Origin: an uncultured Clostridia bacterium
GTDB taxonomy: Bacteria > Bacillota > Clostridia > Saccharofermentanales > Saccharofermentanaceae
Reading direction: 5' to 3'
Length of the DNA stretch: 50,712 bases
NCBI GenBank assembly: GCA_947167045.1
Contig: CAMVGO010000015.1
Location: 1 to 50,712, forward strand
Part shown: positions 36,094-45,435 of the stretch, one piece after another
Layout: the number at the start of each line of letters is the position of its first letter
Position numbering within the stretch: position 1 is the stretch's first letter
The notes under the pieces: generated by a model
What the model saw: only the letters and a program-made list of their open reading frames with translations
The model's database searches: none
What the model was told of the DNA's origin: nothing
Program-made: the position numbers and the translations under genes

Positions 36094-37422
36094 ATGGCTA
36101 ATTCTAAGAACGGCAACTACGGCGGCGACTCCAGAGAAGTCTTAAGCTGCTCTTTTTGTGGCAAATCCGAGTATGAGGTACCGAGACTTTTCTCAGGCGT
36201 AAACTGTTATATCTGCATCGACTGCATCAGGACGGCTTACGGCATCGTAGCTGAGGAGGAGAAAGTCAACAAGAAGCGCAAGATGCGCAGCATCAAGCCC
36301 AAAAAGCTTGTTACACCCCATGAGATAAAAGAAAAGCTCGACAGCTACGTCATAGGACAGGAAGAAGCAAAGGTCGCTCTTTCGGTTGCGGTTTATAACC
36401 ATTACAAGAGAGTATACGCTGACCTTCCTCAGGACGATACTGAGATCTCCAAGAGCAATATCCTGTTGCTCGGACCTACAGGTTCAGGTAAGACACTCCT
36501 GGCACAGACCCTTGCAAGGATCCTCAATGTTCCTTTTGCAGTTGCTGACGCAACGAGCCTTACACAGGCAGGTTATGTCGGAGAAGACGTCGAGAACATT
36601 CTCTTAAAGCTCATTATCGCTGCTGATTATGATATAGACAGGGCCCAGACGGGTATCGTTTATATCGACGAGATCGACAAGATCACGAAGAAGTCCGAGA
36701 ACGTTTCCATCACCCGTGACGTAAGCGGCGAAGGCGTTCAGCAGGCATTGCTCAAGATATTGGAGAGCACGGTCGCAAACGTACCTCCGAAGGGCGGCAG
36801 AAAGCATCCCAACGAAGAGTGTATCAAGATCGATACGACAAACATACTCTTTATCGTAGGCGGCGCTTTCGACGGCCTCGATGAGATAATCGCTGAGAGA
36901 GTCGAGCAGAAGCAGTACGGGTTCGGAGCCGAGGTCCAGTCAAAGAAGGACCGCAACAGCGGCTTCTATTTCCACGACGTTAAGCCTGACGACCTCATGA
37001 AGTTCGGTCTGATCCCCGAATTTATCGGCCGTCTGCCGGTAACAGTATCTTTGGACAAACTCGACAGGGATGCTCTCGTAAGAGTACTCACCGAACCCAG
37101 GAATGCGATCATCAAGCAGTATCAGAAGATGCTCAAGATGGACGATGTCGATCTCATTTTCGAAGAGGATGCCATCAAGGCAATTGCCGATAAGGCGATC
37201 GAGCAGAATATCGGCGCCAGAGGTCTCCGTTCGATCATAGAGGGAACCATGAGAGATGTAATGTTCGATATCCCTTCCGAGAAGGATGTAAAGGAATGCA
37301 TCATCAAGAAAGAAACCATCGTTGAAGGAAAGCAGCCTGTTCTCATCTACAAGAACGGCACACAGGAAAAGAAGAACTTCACCGATGCCGGCACGGCTGG
37401 AACCGCGCTTGGCGTCAGCTGA
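36094..37422 (+). CDS. clpX: ATP-dependent Clp protease unfoldase subunit ClpX
   Basis: ClpX unfolds tagged proteins and feeds them to ClpP. The 442 residues start at ATG 36094 with CAGGAG eight bases upstream; seven codons of open frame before it lack a start context. The N-terminal C4 zinc domain (CSFCGKS and CYICIDC), Walker A GPTGSGKT, Walker B YIDEIDK, the pore loop GYVGED, and the ClpP-binding region (here RHPNEE-type loop to LGL-like [13 protein letters not shown]) are all present. clpP and tig are not adjacent, although in many Firmicutes they are. A ROK kinase gene follows after 28 nt. Confidence 0.95.
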   Translation: MANSKNGNYGGDSREVLSCSFCGKSEYEVPRLFSGVNCYICIDCIRTAYGIVAEEEKVNKKRKMRSIKPKKLVTPHEIKEKLDSYVIGQEEAKVALSVAVYNHYKRVYADLPQDDTEISKSNILLLGPTGSGKTLLAQTLARILNVPFAVADATSLTQAGYVGEDVENILLKLIIAADYDIDRAQTGIVYIDEIDKITKKSENVSITRDVSGEGVQQALLKILESTVANVPPKGGRKHPNEECIKIDTTNILFIVGGAFDGLDEIIAERVEQKQYGFGAEVQSKKDRNSGFYFHDVKPDDLMKFGLIPEFIGRLPVTVSLDKLDRDALVRVLTEPRNAIIKQYQKMLKMDDVDLIFEEDAIKAIADKAIEQNIGARGLRSIIEGTMRDVMFDIPSEKDVKECIIKKETIVEGKQPVLIYKNGTQEKKNFTDAGTAGTALGVS

Positions 37423-37450
37423 GAAAATAAATTAGAGGAGGAATTAAGCA

Positions 37451-38407
37451 ATGGCAGAATCTTATAATCTTTGTCTTGATATCGGCGGTACCAAGGTTCT
37501 CGGAGTTATTTTCAACTCCAAGAAAGAAGTAGTGTACAGGCTTAAGAAGAAGACCAAGGCCGGCGGTGATTCTTCCGAGAACGTTGAACAGGTCATCATC
37601 AACGTGGTAAAGGAACTCATCAGCACATCAGGTATCAAGAAGAGCGACATACATGCCATTGCAGCAGGCGCTCCCGGCGTCATCGACCAGGATAAGGGCG
37701 TTGTCCTTTTCTCACCCAATCTCCCATGGAGAAATTACAACATAAGAAAACCGATCGAAGAGGAGTTCGGATGCCCGTTCTATATCGGCAACGACGTTAA
37801 TGTCGGCGTGCTGGGTGAATACAAGTTCGGTGCCGCTAAAGGCTACAAGAACGTTGTTGGTCTCTTCGTCGGAACCGGAATGGGCGGCGGACTGATCCTT
37901 AACGGTGAACTGTTTACAGGCAACAAGTTCAAGGCTGCCGAATACGGCCACATGATCCTCGATCCTGAGGGTCCTTTGTGCAACTGCGGCCAGAGAGGCT
38001 GTCTTGAGGCATTCTCCAGTAAGCAGGGTATGTCATCCTATATCAGACAGCAGGTCTCCAGAGGCAGAAAGTCTTCCATGGCCGAGACGGTTATGGACGG
38101 CGTATTCAAGTCCAAGGCATTGAAGAATGCTCTCGCCGAAGGTGATGCCGTGGCAATGGAAGCCGTCAACCGCGCATGCCATTATCTGGCTATCGCATCC
38201 GGCAATCTCGTCAATACGTTCAGTCCTGACGTTGTCATTTACGGCGGCGGCGTCATCGAAGCAGTAGGTGACATCTTCATGGAAAAGATCCTTGCGGAAG
38301 TTGACAGATACTGCATGCCTTCCATCAGGGAGACAGTTGAGTTTAAGAAAGCGGCTCTGGGAGATGATTCCATTCTCTATGGCGCGCTCTCGATGATAAA
38401 GAAGTAA
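37451..38407 (+). CDS. ROK family glucokinase
   Basis: A 318-residue sugar kinase. The ATP-binding DIGGTK motif lies at the start, the ROK zinc motif CNCGQRGCLEAFSS is intact, and the catalytic region EYGHMILDPEGPLC matches. It should phosphorylate glucose (or a related hexose) with ATP in the cytoplasm. No DNA-binding domain precedes it, so it is an enzyme rather than a ROK repressor. AGAGGAGGAA lies seven bases upstream. It is between clpX and valS with short gaps, so it is likely co-transcribed. Confidence 0.92.
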   Translation: MAESYNLCLDIGGTKVLGVIFNSKKEVVYRLKKKTKAGGDSSENVEQVIINVVKELISTSGIKKSDIHAIAAGAPGVIDQDKGVVLFSPNLPWRNYNIRKPIEEEFGCPFYIGNDVNVGVLGEYKFGAAKGYKNVVGLFVGTGMGGGLILNGELFTGNKFKAAEYGHMILDPEGPLCNCGQRGCLEAFSSKQGMSSYIRQQVSRGRKSSMAETVMDGVFKSKALKNALAEGDAVAMEAVNRACHYLAIASGNLVNTFSPDVVIYGGGVIEAVGDIFMEKILAEVDRYCMPSIRETVEFKKAALGDDSILYGALSMIKK

Positions 38408-38431
38408 ATTAGAGAGGATATCAGATCATTT

Positions 38432-41086
38432 ATGGCAAGAATCGACAACATCAGTAAAGCATTTGATCCGAATGAGGCGGAGAGCAGACTTTACAGCAAG
38501 TGGATGAACAGCAACTATTTTAAGCCCAAGGCAGGCAAGACGGGGAAGAAGTTCTCTATCGTTATGCCCCCGCCGAATATCACGGGTCAGCTCCACATGG
38601 GTCACGCTCTGGACAACACGCTTCAGGATACCCTCACAAGATATAAGAGAATGGCAGGCTATGAGACCCTTTGGGTTCCGGGTACCGACCACGCATCAAT
38701 CGCCACAGAGGCCAGGATCGTTGAGACCATGCGTAAGGAAGGCCTTACAAAGGACGACTTGGGCCGTGACAAGTTCCTCGAAAGAGCCTGGGCCTGGAAA
38801 GAGCAGTACGGCGGCAGGATCGTCGAGCAGCTTAAGAAGATCGGTTCTTCATGCGACTGGTCACACGAGCGTTTTACAATGGATGAAGGCTGCTCTGACG
38901 CAGTTAAGGAAGTTTTCGTTAAGTACTATAACCAGGGACTTATCTACAGAGGCGAGAGGATCATCAATTGGTGTCCTCATTGCCTTACATCCATCTCCAA
39001 TGCGGAAGTTGATTATGCCGATCAGGCAGGCCACTTCTGGCATCTGAGATATCCTTTCGAGGACGGTTCCGGATATATCGATCTTGCAACCACAAGACCT
39101 GAGACTCTCCTCGGAGATACTGCGGTAGCAGTTAACCCCAAGGACGAGCGTTATAAGGATGTTATCGGCAAGATGCTCATCCTGCCTCTCGTAGGCCGCA
39201 GGATTCCCGTTATCGCCGACGATTACGTAGACATCGAATTCGGTACAGGTGCAGTTAAGATCACTCCTGCGCACGATCCCAACGACTTTGAGGTCGGTCA
39301 GCGTCACGGACTTGAGGTAATCACCGTTCTTACAGCTGATGCAAAGATCACGGAAGATTATCCCAAGTACGCCGGAATGGACAGATACGAAGCGCGTGAG
39401 GCTATCGTTAAGGATCTCGAAGAGGGTGGATATTTAACAGAGATCGAAGATTATTCGCACAATGTAGGTACATGCTACAGATGCGGTACCACGATCGAGC
39501 CCAGAGTTTCACTCCAGTGGTTCGTAAAGATGGAAGAACTCGCTAAGCCTGCTATCGAGGCAGTCAGAAACGGTTCCATCAGGTTCGTACCTGAGAGATT
39601 CTCAAAGAATTACTTCAACTGGATGGAAGATATCAGAGACTGGTGTATTTCACGTCAGCTCTGGTGGGGTCACAGGATCCCCGCATTCTACTGCGACGAC
39701 TGCGGTGAGTTGGTTGTCACAAAGGAATCTTCATGCACATGTCCCAAGTGCGGCAAGGAGATGAGACAGGATCCCGACACTCTCGATACATGGTTCTCAT
39801 CGGCACTGTGGCCTTTCTCCACGCTTGGATGGCCTGAAGAGACTGAAGACCTTGCAAAGTTCTATCCTACGGATACGCTCGTTACAGGTTATGACATCAT
39901 TACGTTCTGGGTTTCCAGGATGATCGTTGCCGGTCTCGCGCATATGAATGACGTTCCTTTCCGCGATGTTCTCATCCACGGTCTCGTAAGAGATTCACAG
40001 GGCCGTAAGATGAGTAAGTCTTTGGGCAACGGCATTGATCCTCTCGAGATCATCGAGCAGAACGGCTGTGACGCATTGAGATTTGCTCTCGTTACGGGTA
40101 ACGCTCCGGGCAATGACCAGAGATTCCAGGAAGACAAGATCCTGATGGGCAGAAACCTTTCCAATAAGATCTGGAATGCCATGAGATTCGTTGTCATGAA
40201 CACGGATGACGATTTCACACCTGACATGGTTGACGAGTCCATCTTCACAACTGAAGACAAGTGGATCTTAACTGAGCTCCATGATCTTATTTCTGAAGCG
40301 ACTGTTAACATCGATAACTATGAGTTCGGCGTTGCCCTGAGCAAGATCGTTGACTTCCTCTGGGACAACTTCTGCGACTGGTATATCGAGATCACAAAGA
40401 GCAGACTTTACGATAAGGAATGCAAGACAAGGAACAATGCCATCTATCTTCTCAACTATGTATTGAGCGAAGCCATGAAGCTCCTGCATCCTTTTATGCC
40501 TTTCATCACTGAAGAGGTATATCAGAATCTCGTTATCGCCGATAAGGCAGAGTCCATCATGATCTCCGAGTGGCCTGAGGCAGATAAGGTCCTTTCAAGT
40601 GCTGAAGACGCAGAGATGATGAATACCATGATCGACGCTATCAGAGGCATCCGTGCAGTACGTAAGAATATGGACGTTGCTCCTTCACGTAAGGCTCACA
40701 TCATCGTAGTTACAACATCTGATAAGATCGCCGATATGTTTACTCAGGGCGAGGGATTCCTCGAGAGACTTGCTTCCGTAAGCAGCCTTGAGACAAGAAC
40801 TAATAAAGAAGGCATCCCTTCAACTGCTGTACAGGCAGTATTCGGTGGCGGAGAGATCTACATTCCTCTGGAAGACCTTATCGATATCTCCAAAGAGCTT
40901 GAGAGACTTGATAAGGAGAAGACACGTCTTGAAGGCGAGATCAAGCGTCTCAAGGGCAAGCTCTCCAATGAATCTTTCGTAAGCAAGGCACCTGCAGCAG
41001 TTGTTGACCAGGAGAGGGCAAAGCTTGCGAAGTATGAAGAGATGTATGCTAATCTTTCTGACAGAATAGAGGTTTTGAGTAAATAA
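38432..41086 (+). CDS. valS: Valyl-tRNA synthetase
   Basis: Class I aminoacyl-tRNA synthetase of 884 residues, full length. HIGH motif in PPPNITGQLHMGH, the editing domain (TTRPETLLGDTAVAV), a zinc ribbon (CDDCGELV, CPKCG), KMSKS in GRKMSKSLGNGIDP, and a C-terminal coiled-coil (ELERLDKEKTRLEGEIKRLK). There is no T-box leader: only 24 nt separate it from the kinase gene, and AGAGAGG serves as ribosome site. Confidence 0.97.
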   Translation: MARIDNISKAFDPNEAESRLYSKWMNSNYFKPKAGKTGKKFSIVMPPPNITGQLHMGHALDNTLQDTLTRYKRMAGYETLWVPGTDHASIATEARIVETMRKEGLTKDDLGRDKFLERAWAWKEQYGGRIVEQLKKIGSSCDWSHERFTMDEGCSDAVKEVFVKYYNQGLIYRGERIINWCPHCLTSISNAEVDYADQAGHFWHLRYPFEDGSGYIDLATTRPETLLGDTAVAVNPKDERYKDVIGKMLILPLVGRRIPVIADDYVDIEFGTGAVKITPAHDPNDFEVGQRHGLEVITVLTADAKITEDYPKYAGMDRYEAREAIVKDLEEGGYLTEIEDYSHNVGTCYRCGTTIEPRVSLQWFVKMEELAKPAIEAVRNGSIRFVPERFSKNYFNWMEDIRDWCISRQLWWGHRIPAFYCDDCGELVVTKESSCTCPKCGKEMRQDPDTLDTWFSSALWPFSTLGWPEETEDLAKFYPTDTLVTGYDIITFWVSRMIVAGLAHMNDVPFRDVLIHGLVRDSQGRKMSKSLGNGIDPLEIIEQNGCDALRFALVTGNAPGNDQRFQEDKILMGRNLSNKIWNAMRFVVMNTDDDFTPDMVDESIFTTEDKWILTELHDLISEATVNIDNYEFGVALSKIVDFLWDNFCDWYIEITKSRLYDKECKTRNNAIYLLNYVLSEAMKLLHPFMPFITEEVYQNLVIADKAESIMISEWPEADKVLSSAEDAEMMNTMIDAIRGIRAVRKNMDVAPSRKAHIIVVTTSDKIADMFTQGEGFLERLASVSSLETRTNKEGIPSTAVQAVFGGGEIYIPLEDLIDISKELERLDKEKTRLEGEIKRLKGKLSNESFVSKAPAAVVDQERAKLAKYEEMYANLSDRIEVLSK

Positions 41087-41102
41087 TTAAGGAGGGGTTT
41101 TT

Positions 41103-41891
41103 ATGTCAAATGAACTCGAAAACAAAGAACTGATCGAGAAGCTGCCTAAAGAGGGGGTACATTGTTATCCGGCAAATCCTTCGAAGATCACACGCAACAG
41201 GATCTTATCCGTTGTCTTCTGCCTTTTGGGCGCATTCCTCGTAGCAGTCGGAATCGTCAAGGTCAGCGACAACATCATCAAGATCGGATTGCTCGTAGTA
41301 GGCGGTCTCAGTGCTTTGATAAGCATCCTTGTATTTGCTCAGTCATTCCTCATTGCAAAGTACCGTGTCGCGGTCGACTATAATGAGAAGAATGTCGTAC
41401 TCAGATACCGTTACAGCAAGATCGCCATTCCTTTCGAGAACTTCGACGGCAGAGACGGAACACCTGACCAGGCTGAAGCTCTCATCGACAAGAACTTCAA
41501 GAAGGATAAGACATATTATCTTGTACTCGACGATGTTTTCGAGGATGCATGCTATCAGACATCTTCGACCGATCTCGAGTCAGTAGACGATTTCAAGCAG
41601 CTCCGTGACGAGTGCTTCGCCATCGCTGAAGCTTACGGTGCCCGCAACAGCAAGGATAAGGTCAAGTTCTATTATGAGAAGGACGATGACAAGGATGCAG
41701 GTTCCACCGATCTCGATGCTCTCATCGAAGAGACCAGAGCCGAGAAGAAGGCTGACGAGGAAGCCGAAGCTGCAAGAAGAGCAGAAGAGTATGCAGCAAG
41801 AGAAGCTGAGGAAGCTGCTGCAAGAGAGGCTGAAGAAGAAAACGGCTCTGAAGTTGCTGAGTCTTCTGAAGAAAAGACTGACGAAGAATAA
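41103..41891 (+). CDS. Membrane protein with acidic coiled-coil tail
   Basis: A 262-residue protein with two membrane helices (about residues 33-53 and 58-82). A soluble domain of about 110 residues follows that looks like a PH-type membrane-linked domain (strands VAVDYNEKNVVLRYRYSK, then a helix DDFKQLRDECFAIAEAYG). The last 60 residues form a repetitive Ala/Glu/Arg coiled-coil (AREAEEAAAREAEEE) with an acidic end. The start has AAGGAGGGG. No named family is recognised. It is the last gene of the clpX-valS run, before a terminator. Confidence 0.75.
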   Translation: MSNELENKELIEKLPKEGVHCYPANPSKITRNRILSVVFCLLGAFLVAVGIVKVSDNIIKIGLLVVGGLSALISILVFAQSFLIAKYRVAVDYNEKNVVLRYRYSKIAIPFENFDGRDGTPDQAEALIDKNFKKDKTYYLVLDDVFEDACYQTSSTDLESVDDFKQLRDECFAIAEAYGARNSKDKVKFYYEKDDDKDAGSTDLDALIEETRAEKKADEEAEAARRAEEYAAREAEEAAAREAEEENGSEVAESSEEKTDEE

Positions 41892-41915
41892 GTCTTACAT
41901 ATTAATTTGAAATTT

Positions 41916-41965
41916 GAGACTGTCTCAAAATGCTGTACATGCATTTTGGGACAGTTTTTTATTTT
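41916..41965. terminator. Strong terminator between convergent genes
   Basis: A 14-bp stem (41920-41933 with 41941-41954, one G-U pair) is followed by a T6 run on the plus strand. The core CTGTCTCAAAATG is shared with the terminator at 26662. Confidence 0.85.
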
Positions 41966-42025
41966 AGTCCAACGCTGCAGGTATATTGTTGACTGATATT
42001 ATGTTGGATGGAAAAAGTGATCTTA

Positions 42026-42739
42026 TTACTCTATCCCGCTGAGCAACTCTTTCTTTTCCCCGGCTGTCAGATATCTCCATTTGCCGGTCTCGAGATCGCC
42101 TAAAAGGATATTCATGAAGCGGATGCGTTTGAGCTTTGTGACCCTGTAGCCAAGGTACTCGCACATGCGGCGGATCTGACGGTTTAAGCCCTGATGAAGG
42201 ATTATCTTGAACGTCCTGTCGCTGGCGGGAGTGATCTTGCAGGGAAGAGTCAGCTGTCCCAGAACGGGAACGCCGGATTCCATGGACTTGATGAACGCTT
42301 TGTCGTACGGGCGGTTTACGGTAACGAGGTATTCTTTCTCGTGACCGTTTTCTGCGCGAAGAAGTTTATTTACGATTGAGCCGTCGTTTGTAAGGAGGAT
42401 AAGGCCTGATGAGTTCTTATCAAGACGCCCGATGGGGAAGATGCGCTCGTTAAAACCGATGTAGTCTATTATGTTTGAAGGGTCGCGGTTATCCGTGGTG
42501 CAGGTGACGCCGAGAGGTTTGTTGAATGCGATATAGACCATTGAGTCCTCGGGTGTTATCCTGCGGCCGGACACTTCGACGACATCTCCGTCCATGACCT
42601 TGCTGCCCTGAACGGCCACTGTGCCGTTTATCGTGACTTTGCCTTTTTCGATTAGGGTATCGGCTTCCCGCCTTGAGCAAAGACCAGATGAGGCTATGTA
42701 TTTGTTAAGCCTTATGCCTTCGTTATCAGTCCCAGACAT
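42026..42739 (-). CDS. rluF: 23S rRNA pseudouridine synthase RluF
   Basis: A 237-residue RsuA-family pseudouridine synthase. An S4 RNA-binding domain (residues 8-65: IRLNKYIASSGLCSRREAD) precedes the catalytic domain with the aspartate in FPIGRLDKNSSGLILLTNDG. LRAENGHEKEYLVTVNRP and HQGLNRQIRRMCEYLGYRV are typical of RluF, which modifies U2604 of 23S rRNA. RluB-type activity is less likely. Its start overlaps the end of the histidine kinase gene by 14 bases, so it is the third gene of a regulator-kinase-rluF operon. Confidence 0.92.
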   Translation of the reverse strand: MSGTDNEGIRLNKYIASSGLCSRREADTLIEKGKVTINGTVAVQGSKVMDGDVVEVSGRRITPEDSMVYIAFNKPLGVTCTTDNRDPSNIIDYIGFNERIFPIGRLDKNSSGLILLTNDGSIVNKLLRAENGHEKEYLVTVNRPYDKAFIKSMESGVPVLGQLTLPCKITPASDRTFKIILHQGLNRQIRRMCEYLGYRVTKLKRIRFMNILLGDLETGKWRYLTAGEKKELLSGIE

Positions 42740-44591
42740 CCGGAACCTCTGCCTTTGTCAGCGTGAATGTGAAAGTGGAGCCTTCTTCATACTTGCTGTT
42801 GACGGTGATCGTCTCGCCCATGTAAGTAAGGAGTTCCTTTGCGATGGAAAGACCGAGGCCTGAGCCTTTCTTTCCGCGCGCACGGTCTGCCTTGAAGAAC
42901 CTGTCGAAGATATGACCGATGTCGTATTCGTGTATGCCTTGTCCTGTGTCGGCAACTGATATGTAAACCTTTTTCTCAGTTTCGATGTAATCGGTAAGGA
43001 TCGTGATGCTCTTGCCGGCCGGAGTGTATTTCTTGGCATTGTCGAGGAGGATGACCAGGATCTGCTCGACGCGGTCCGGGTTACCCATAACAGTAGGGAG
43101 CACGCCGTAATTGTTTTGTACGGAGAACCTGATGCCGGCTTCCTTCATGATGGGTTTGAACCTGATCTCGATGCTGTTTATGAGGTCGTTCGGATTGAAA
43201 GGGAACATCTTGAACGCAAGAGTCCTTGACTGGAGTTTGGAGAGCTCCAACATGTCGTCGATGAGTCTGGAAAGTCTCATCGTCTCGTTCAGGATGATCT
43301 GATAGTAACGCTGACGGTCTGACTCTTTCTTGACCATGCCGTCCGAGAGAGGTTCGATGAGACCTCTTAAAGTCTGGAGCGGGGTACGCAGCTCGTGTGA
43401 GATGTTCGCTACGTAATCCTGTCGGAAACGCTCGTTCTTCTGTTCCTCAAAGATATCACGGAAGAAGCCCGTAGCGCCTATTATCGTGCTGTTGTCGCTG
43501 GAATCGTATTTAGGGATGATGGTACACTGGTAAGCATAGTCCCTGTTGTCGATCTGTCTGGTCTTTGTCTCGCCGGTAGCGATACAGTCCTCAAAGTCTT
43601 TCCATACGTCATCGAAAGGAATGAGCTGGAGTCTCTCGGTAAACAGGTTATTCTTGTCAGCACGCTCGAAGAGCTTATGAATGGCTTTGTTTGTCGTAAC
43701 GGGAACGGCATTCTTGTCTACAACGACGATACCGTCTGAAATCACGTCAAAGATATCCTGCAGCTGGTTACGTTCTGCCGTGAGGTCATTGATGGATTTG
43801 GACAGACGGTCTGCGAGGAAGTTGAAAGACTGACCGAGCTCACCGATCTCGCCTTTGTGGGATTCATCGGCTCGTGCACTGAAGTCTCCCTTACCGTACT
43901 GCATCGCGATCTCATTGATCTCCTGCAAAGGAAGCACCATTCGGCTGACGAAAGCGTAAGCGGGTACGAGCATCGCAGCTGCTGCCATGAGCGTCGATAA
44001 AAGAAGTATGTTGAGGTATTTTCCGACAAGATCGCTGTAACCCTCAAGATAGGAGAGGGAATAAAGATCGTACGGACTGCCGTCGATAGTTACCGTGAAA
44101 CGGTCTACTATTATCATGCTGTTGATCTTCATGTTGTCGACGACGACATAACCCATGTCCTCGCGGTCGATAACCGCATTTCCCATGCCGTCACGGTCGA
44201 TTATGGAATAGCCGAGACCGTCTTTGTCACGGTAATTGAGGAATCTTAATACGGAACTTATGTTGGACGTGTCCTGCGCGGAAAGGTTACGCTTCTCGAT
44301 GCGTGTGTAATTTATTGCTTTCCCGTCAGCGTTTAGCAGGTAATAGTCGTGCCCGGTGGCATGACTCGTCTCGAAAAAGAAAAGCCTGGTGTCGACGCTC
44401 CCGAAATATTCGGGGTTTTCCTCAAGGATATTCTTAAATTCCTCATCCTGTTTTATCGCGCTGTCGACTTCGAGCTCAAGTGTTGCGGTTCTTCCCGCAA
44501 CAAGGAATGCGATCGTCGCAAGTATGGCAGAAGCCAGAAGGGAAAGTACGACGAGCGTCATCGTTCGCTTAAGAAGCGTACTTTGGAACAT
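42726..44591 (-). CDS. Sensor histidine kinase (PhoR/WalK/ResE type)
   Basis: A 621-residue membrane kinase. Membrane helix at about 12-32, an outside sensor region to about 180, second helix to about 210, HAMP (211-263), PAS (about 265-375), HisKA with the phospho-acceptor histidine in VANISHELRTPLQT, and HATPase with N box LLDNAKKYTP and G boxes DTGQGI and GSGLGLSI. It phosphorylates the response regulator encoded directly before it; the stop and start codons abut with no gap. Odd: the sensor region contains a short internal repeat (IDRDGMGNAV, IDREDMGYVV). The stimulus is unknown; PhoR/ResE-like architecture suggests envelope, phosphate or redox sensing. Confidence 0.93.
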   Translation of the reverse strand: MFQSTLLKRTMTLVVLSLLASAILATIAFLVAGRTATLELEVDSAIKQDEEFKNILEENPEYFGSVDTRLFFFETSHATGHDYYLLNADGKAINYTRIEKRNLSAQDTSNISSVLRFLNYRDKDGLGYSIIDRDGMGNAVIDREDMGYVVVDNMKINSMIIVDRFTVTIDGSPYDLYSLSYLEGYSDLVGKYLNILLLSTLMAAAAMLVPAYAFVSRMVLPLQEINEIAMQYGKGDFSARADESHKGEIGELGQSFNFLADRLSKSINDLTAERNQLQDIFDVISDGIVVVDKNAVPVTTNKAIHKLFERADKNNLFTERLQLIPFDDVWKDFEDCIATGETKTRQIDNRDYAYQCTIIPKYDSSDNSTIIGATGFFRDIFEEQKNERFRQDYVANISHELRTPLQTLRGLIEPLSDGMVKKESDRQRYYQIILNETMRLSRLIDDMLELSKLQSRTLAFKMFPFNPNDLINSIEIRFKPIMKEAGIRFSVQNNYGVLPTVMGNPDRVEQILVILLDNAKKYTPAGKSITILTDYIETEKKVYISVADTGQGIHEYDIGHIFDRFFKADRARGKKGSGLGLSIAKELLTYMGETITVNSKYEEGSTFTFTLTKAEVPDVWD

Positions 44592-45278
44592 TTACGATAC
44601 CTCGAATTTGTAACCGATACCGTATATGGTCTGGATCGACCAGGGCGCATTATCGTAAGTTATCTTCTGTCTGATCCTCTTGATGTGGGTATCGACGGTC
44701 CTTGAATCGCCGTTATAGTCGACACCCCATACGGATTCCAGTATCTGTTCACGTCCGAACACCTGACCCGGGTGGGAAGCCAGGAGATAGAGGATCTCAA
44801 CTTCCTTCGGAGTGCAGGGAACGCCTTCGCCGTTAGACTTGACGGCGTAGTTGTTAAGGTTGATCTCGAGTCCGTCAAAAGTGAGGACGGAAGAGGGCTT
44901 GGGAGCATCACCGAAACGGCGCAGAACGGCCTTGACCCTTGCGATAACCTCGCGGGGTGAGAAAGGCTTTACGATATAGTCGTCCGCACCGAGCTCAAGA
45001 CCTACGATCTTGTCGATCTCTTCTCCTTTGGCCGTAAGCATGATTATAGGGGTAGCCATAGTCTTTCTGAGTTCACGGCATACATCAAGGCCGCTCATCT
45101 CAGGCATCATGACGTCGAGGAGTATAAGGTCGGGCTTTGAAGCCTGGGCCATCTCAAGAGATTCCCTGCCGTCGTATGCATCTATGTGCGTGAAATTATC
45201 GTTATCAAGATATAAGCCTAATGATTCGTGTACGACCGGATCGTCGTCGCAGATTAAGATGTTAGGTGCTACTGACAT
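44592..45278 (-). CDS. OmpR/PhoB-family response regulator
   Basis: A 228-residue regulator. Receiver domain with acidic pair in ILICDDDPVV, phospho-accepting aspartate in LILLDVMMPEMSG, and lysine in VKPFSPREV; then a winged-helix DNA-binding domain (CTPKEVEILYLLASHPGQVF, SRTVDTHIKRIRQKI). The ATG at 45276-45278 has GGGGG eight bases upstream; TTG codons up to 45293 are inside the leader. It pairs with the downstream kinase. A divergent promoter region separates it from the lipoprotein genes, which it may control. Confidence 0.95.
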   Translation of the reverse strand: MSVAPNILICDDDPVVHESLGLYLDNDNFTHIDAYDGRESLEMAQASKPDLILLDVMMPEMSGLDVCRELRKTMATPIIMLTAKGEEIDKIVGLELGADDYIVKPFSPREVIARVKAVLRRFGDAPKPSSVLTFDGLEINLNNYAVKSNGEGVPCTPKEVEILYLLASHPGQVFGREQILESVWGVDYNGDSRTVDTHIKRIRQKITYDNAPWSIQTIYGIGYKFEVS

Positions 45279-45306
45279 TTTCAATACCCCCAATTTTATA
45301 GAGAAT

Positions 45307-45336
45307 ATTATATTATTCTTTAGGACAAAAGTGCAA
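45307..45336 (-). promoter_or_regulatory. Promoter of the response regulator operon
   Basis: On the minus strand, TTGCAC (45331-45336) and TATAAT (45307-45312) are 18 bases apart, 28 nt before the start codon. Confidence 0.7.
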
Positions 45337-45373
45337 ACCGTTTCTGAAAATCAAATAATATTATGCTTTTTCA

Positions 45374-45402
45374 TTGAGTTTTGTCGTAAATAAATATAGA
45401 AT
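45374..45402 (+). promoter_or_regulatory. Promoter of the first lipoprotein gene
   Basis: TTGAGT (45374-45379) and TAGAAT (45397-45402) are 17 bases apart, 33 nt before the GTG start. It is back-to-back with the regulator promoter. Confidence 0.6.
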
Positions 45403-45435
45403 TTATTAATTGCTTCAATAAGGGAGGATGATTTT

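Noticed and set aside
38408..38431. T-box leader for valS
   Set aside because: Only 24 bases separate it from the kinase gene. The same holds for ileS, with 64 AT-rich bases.
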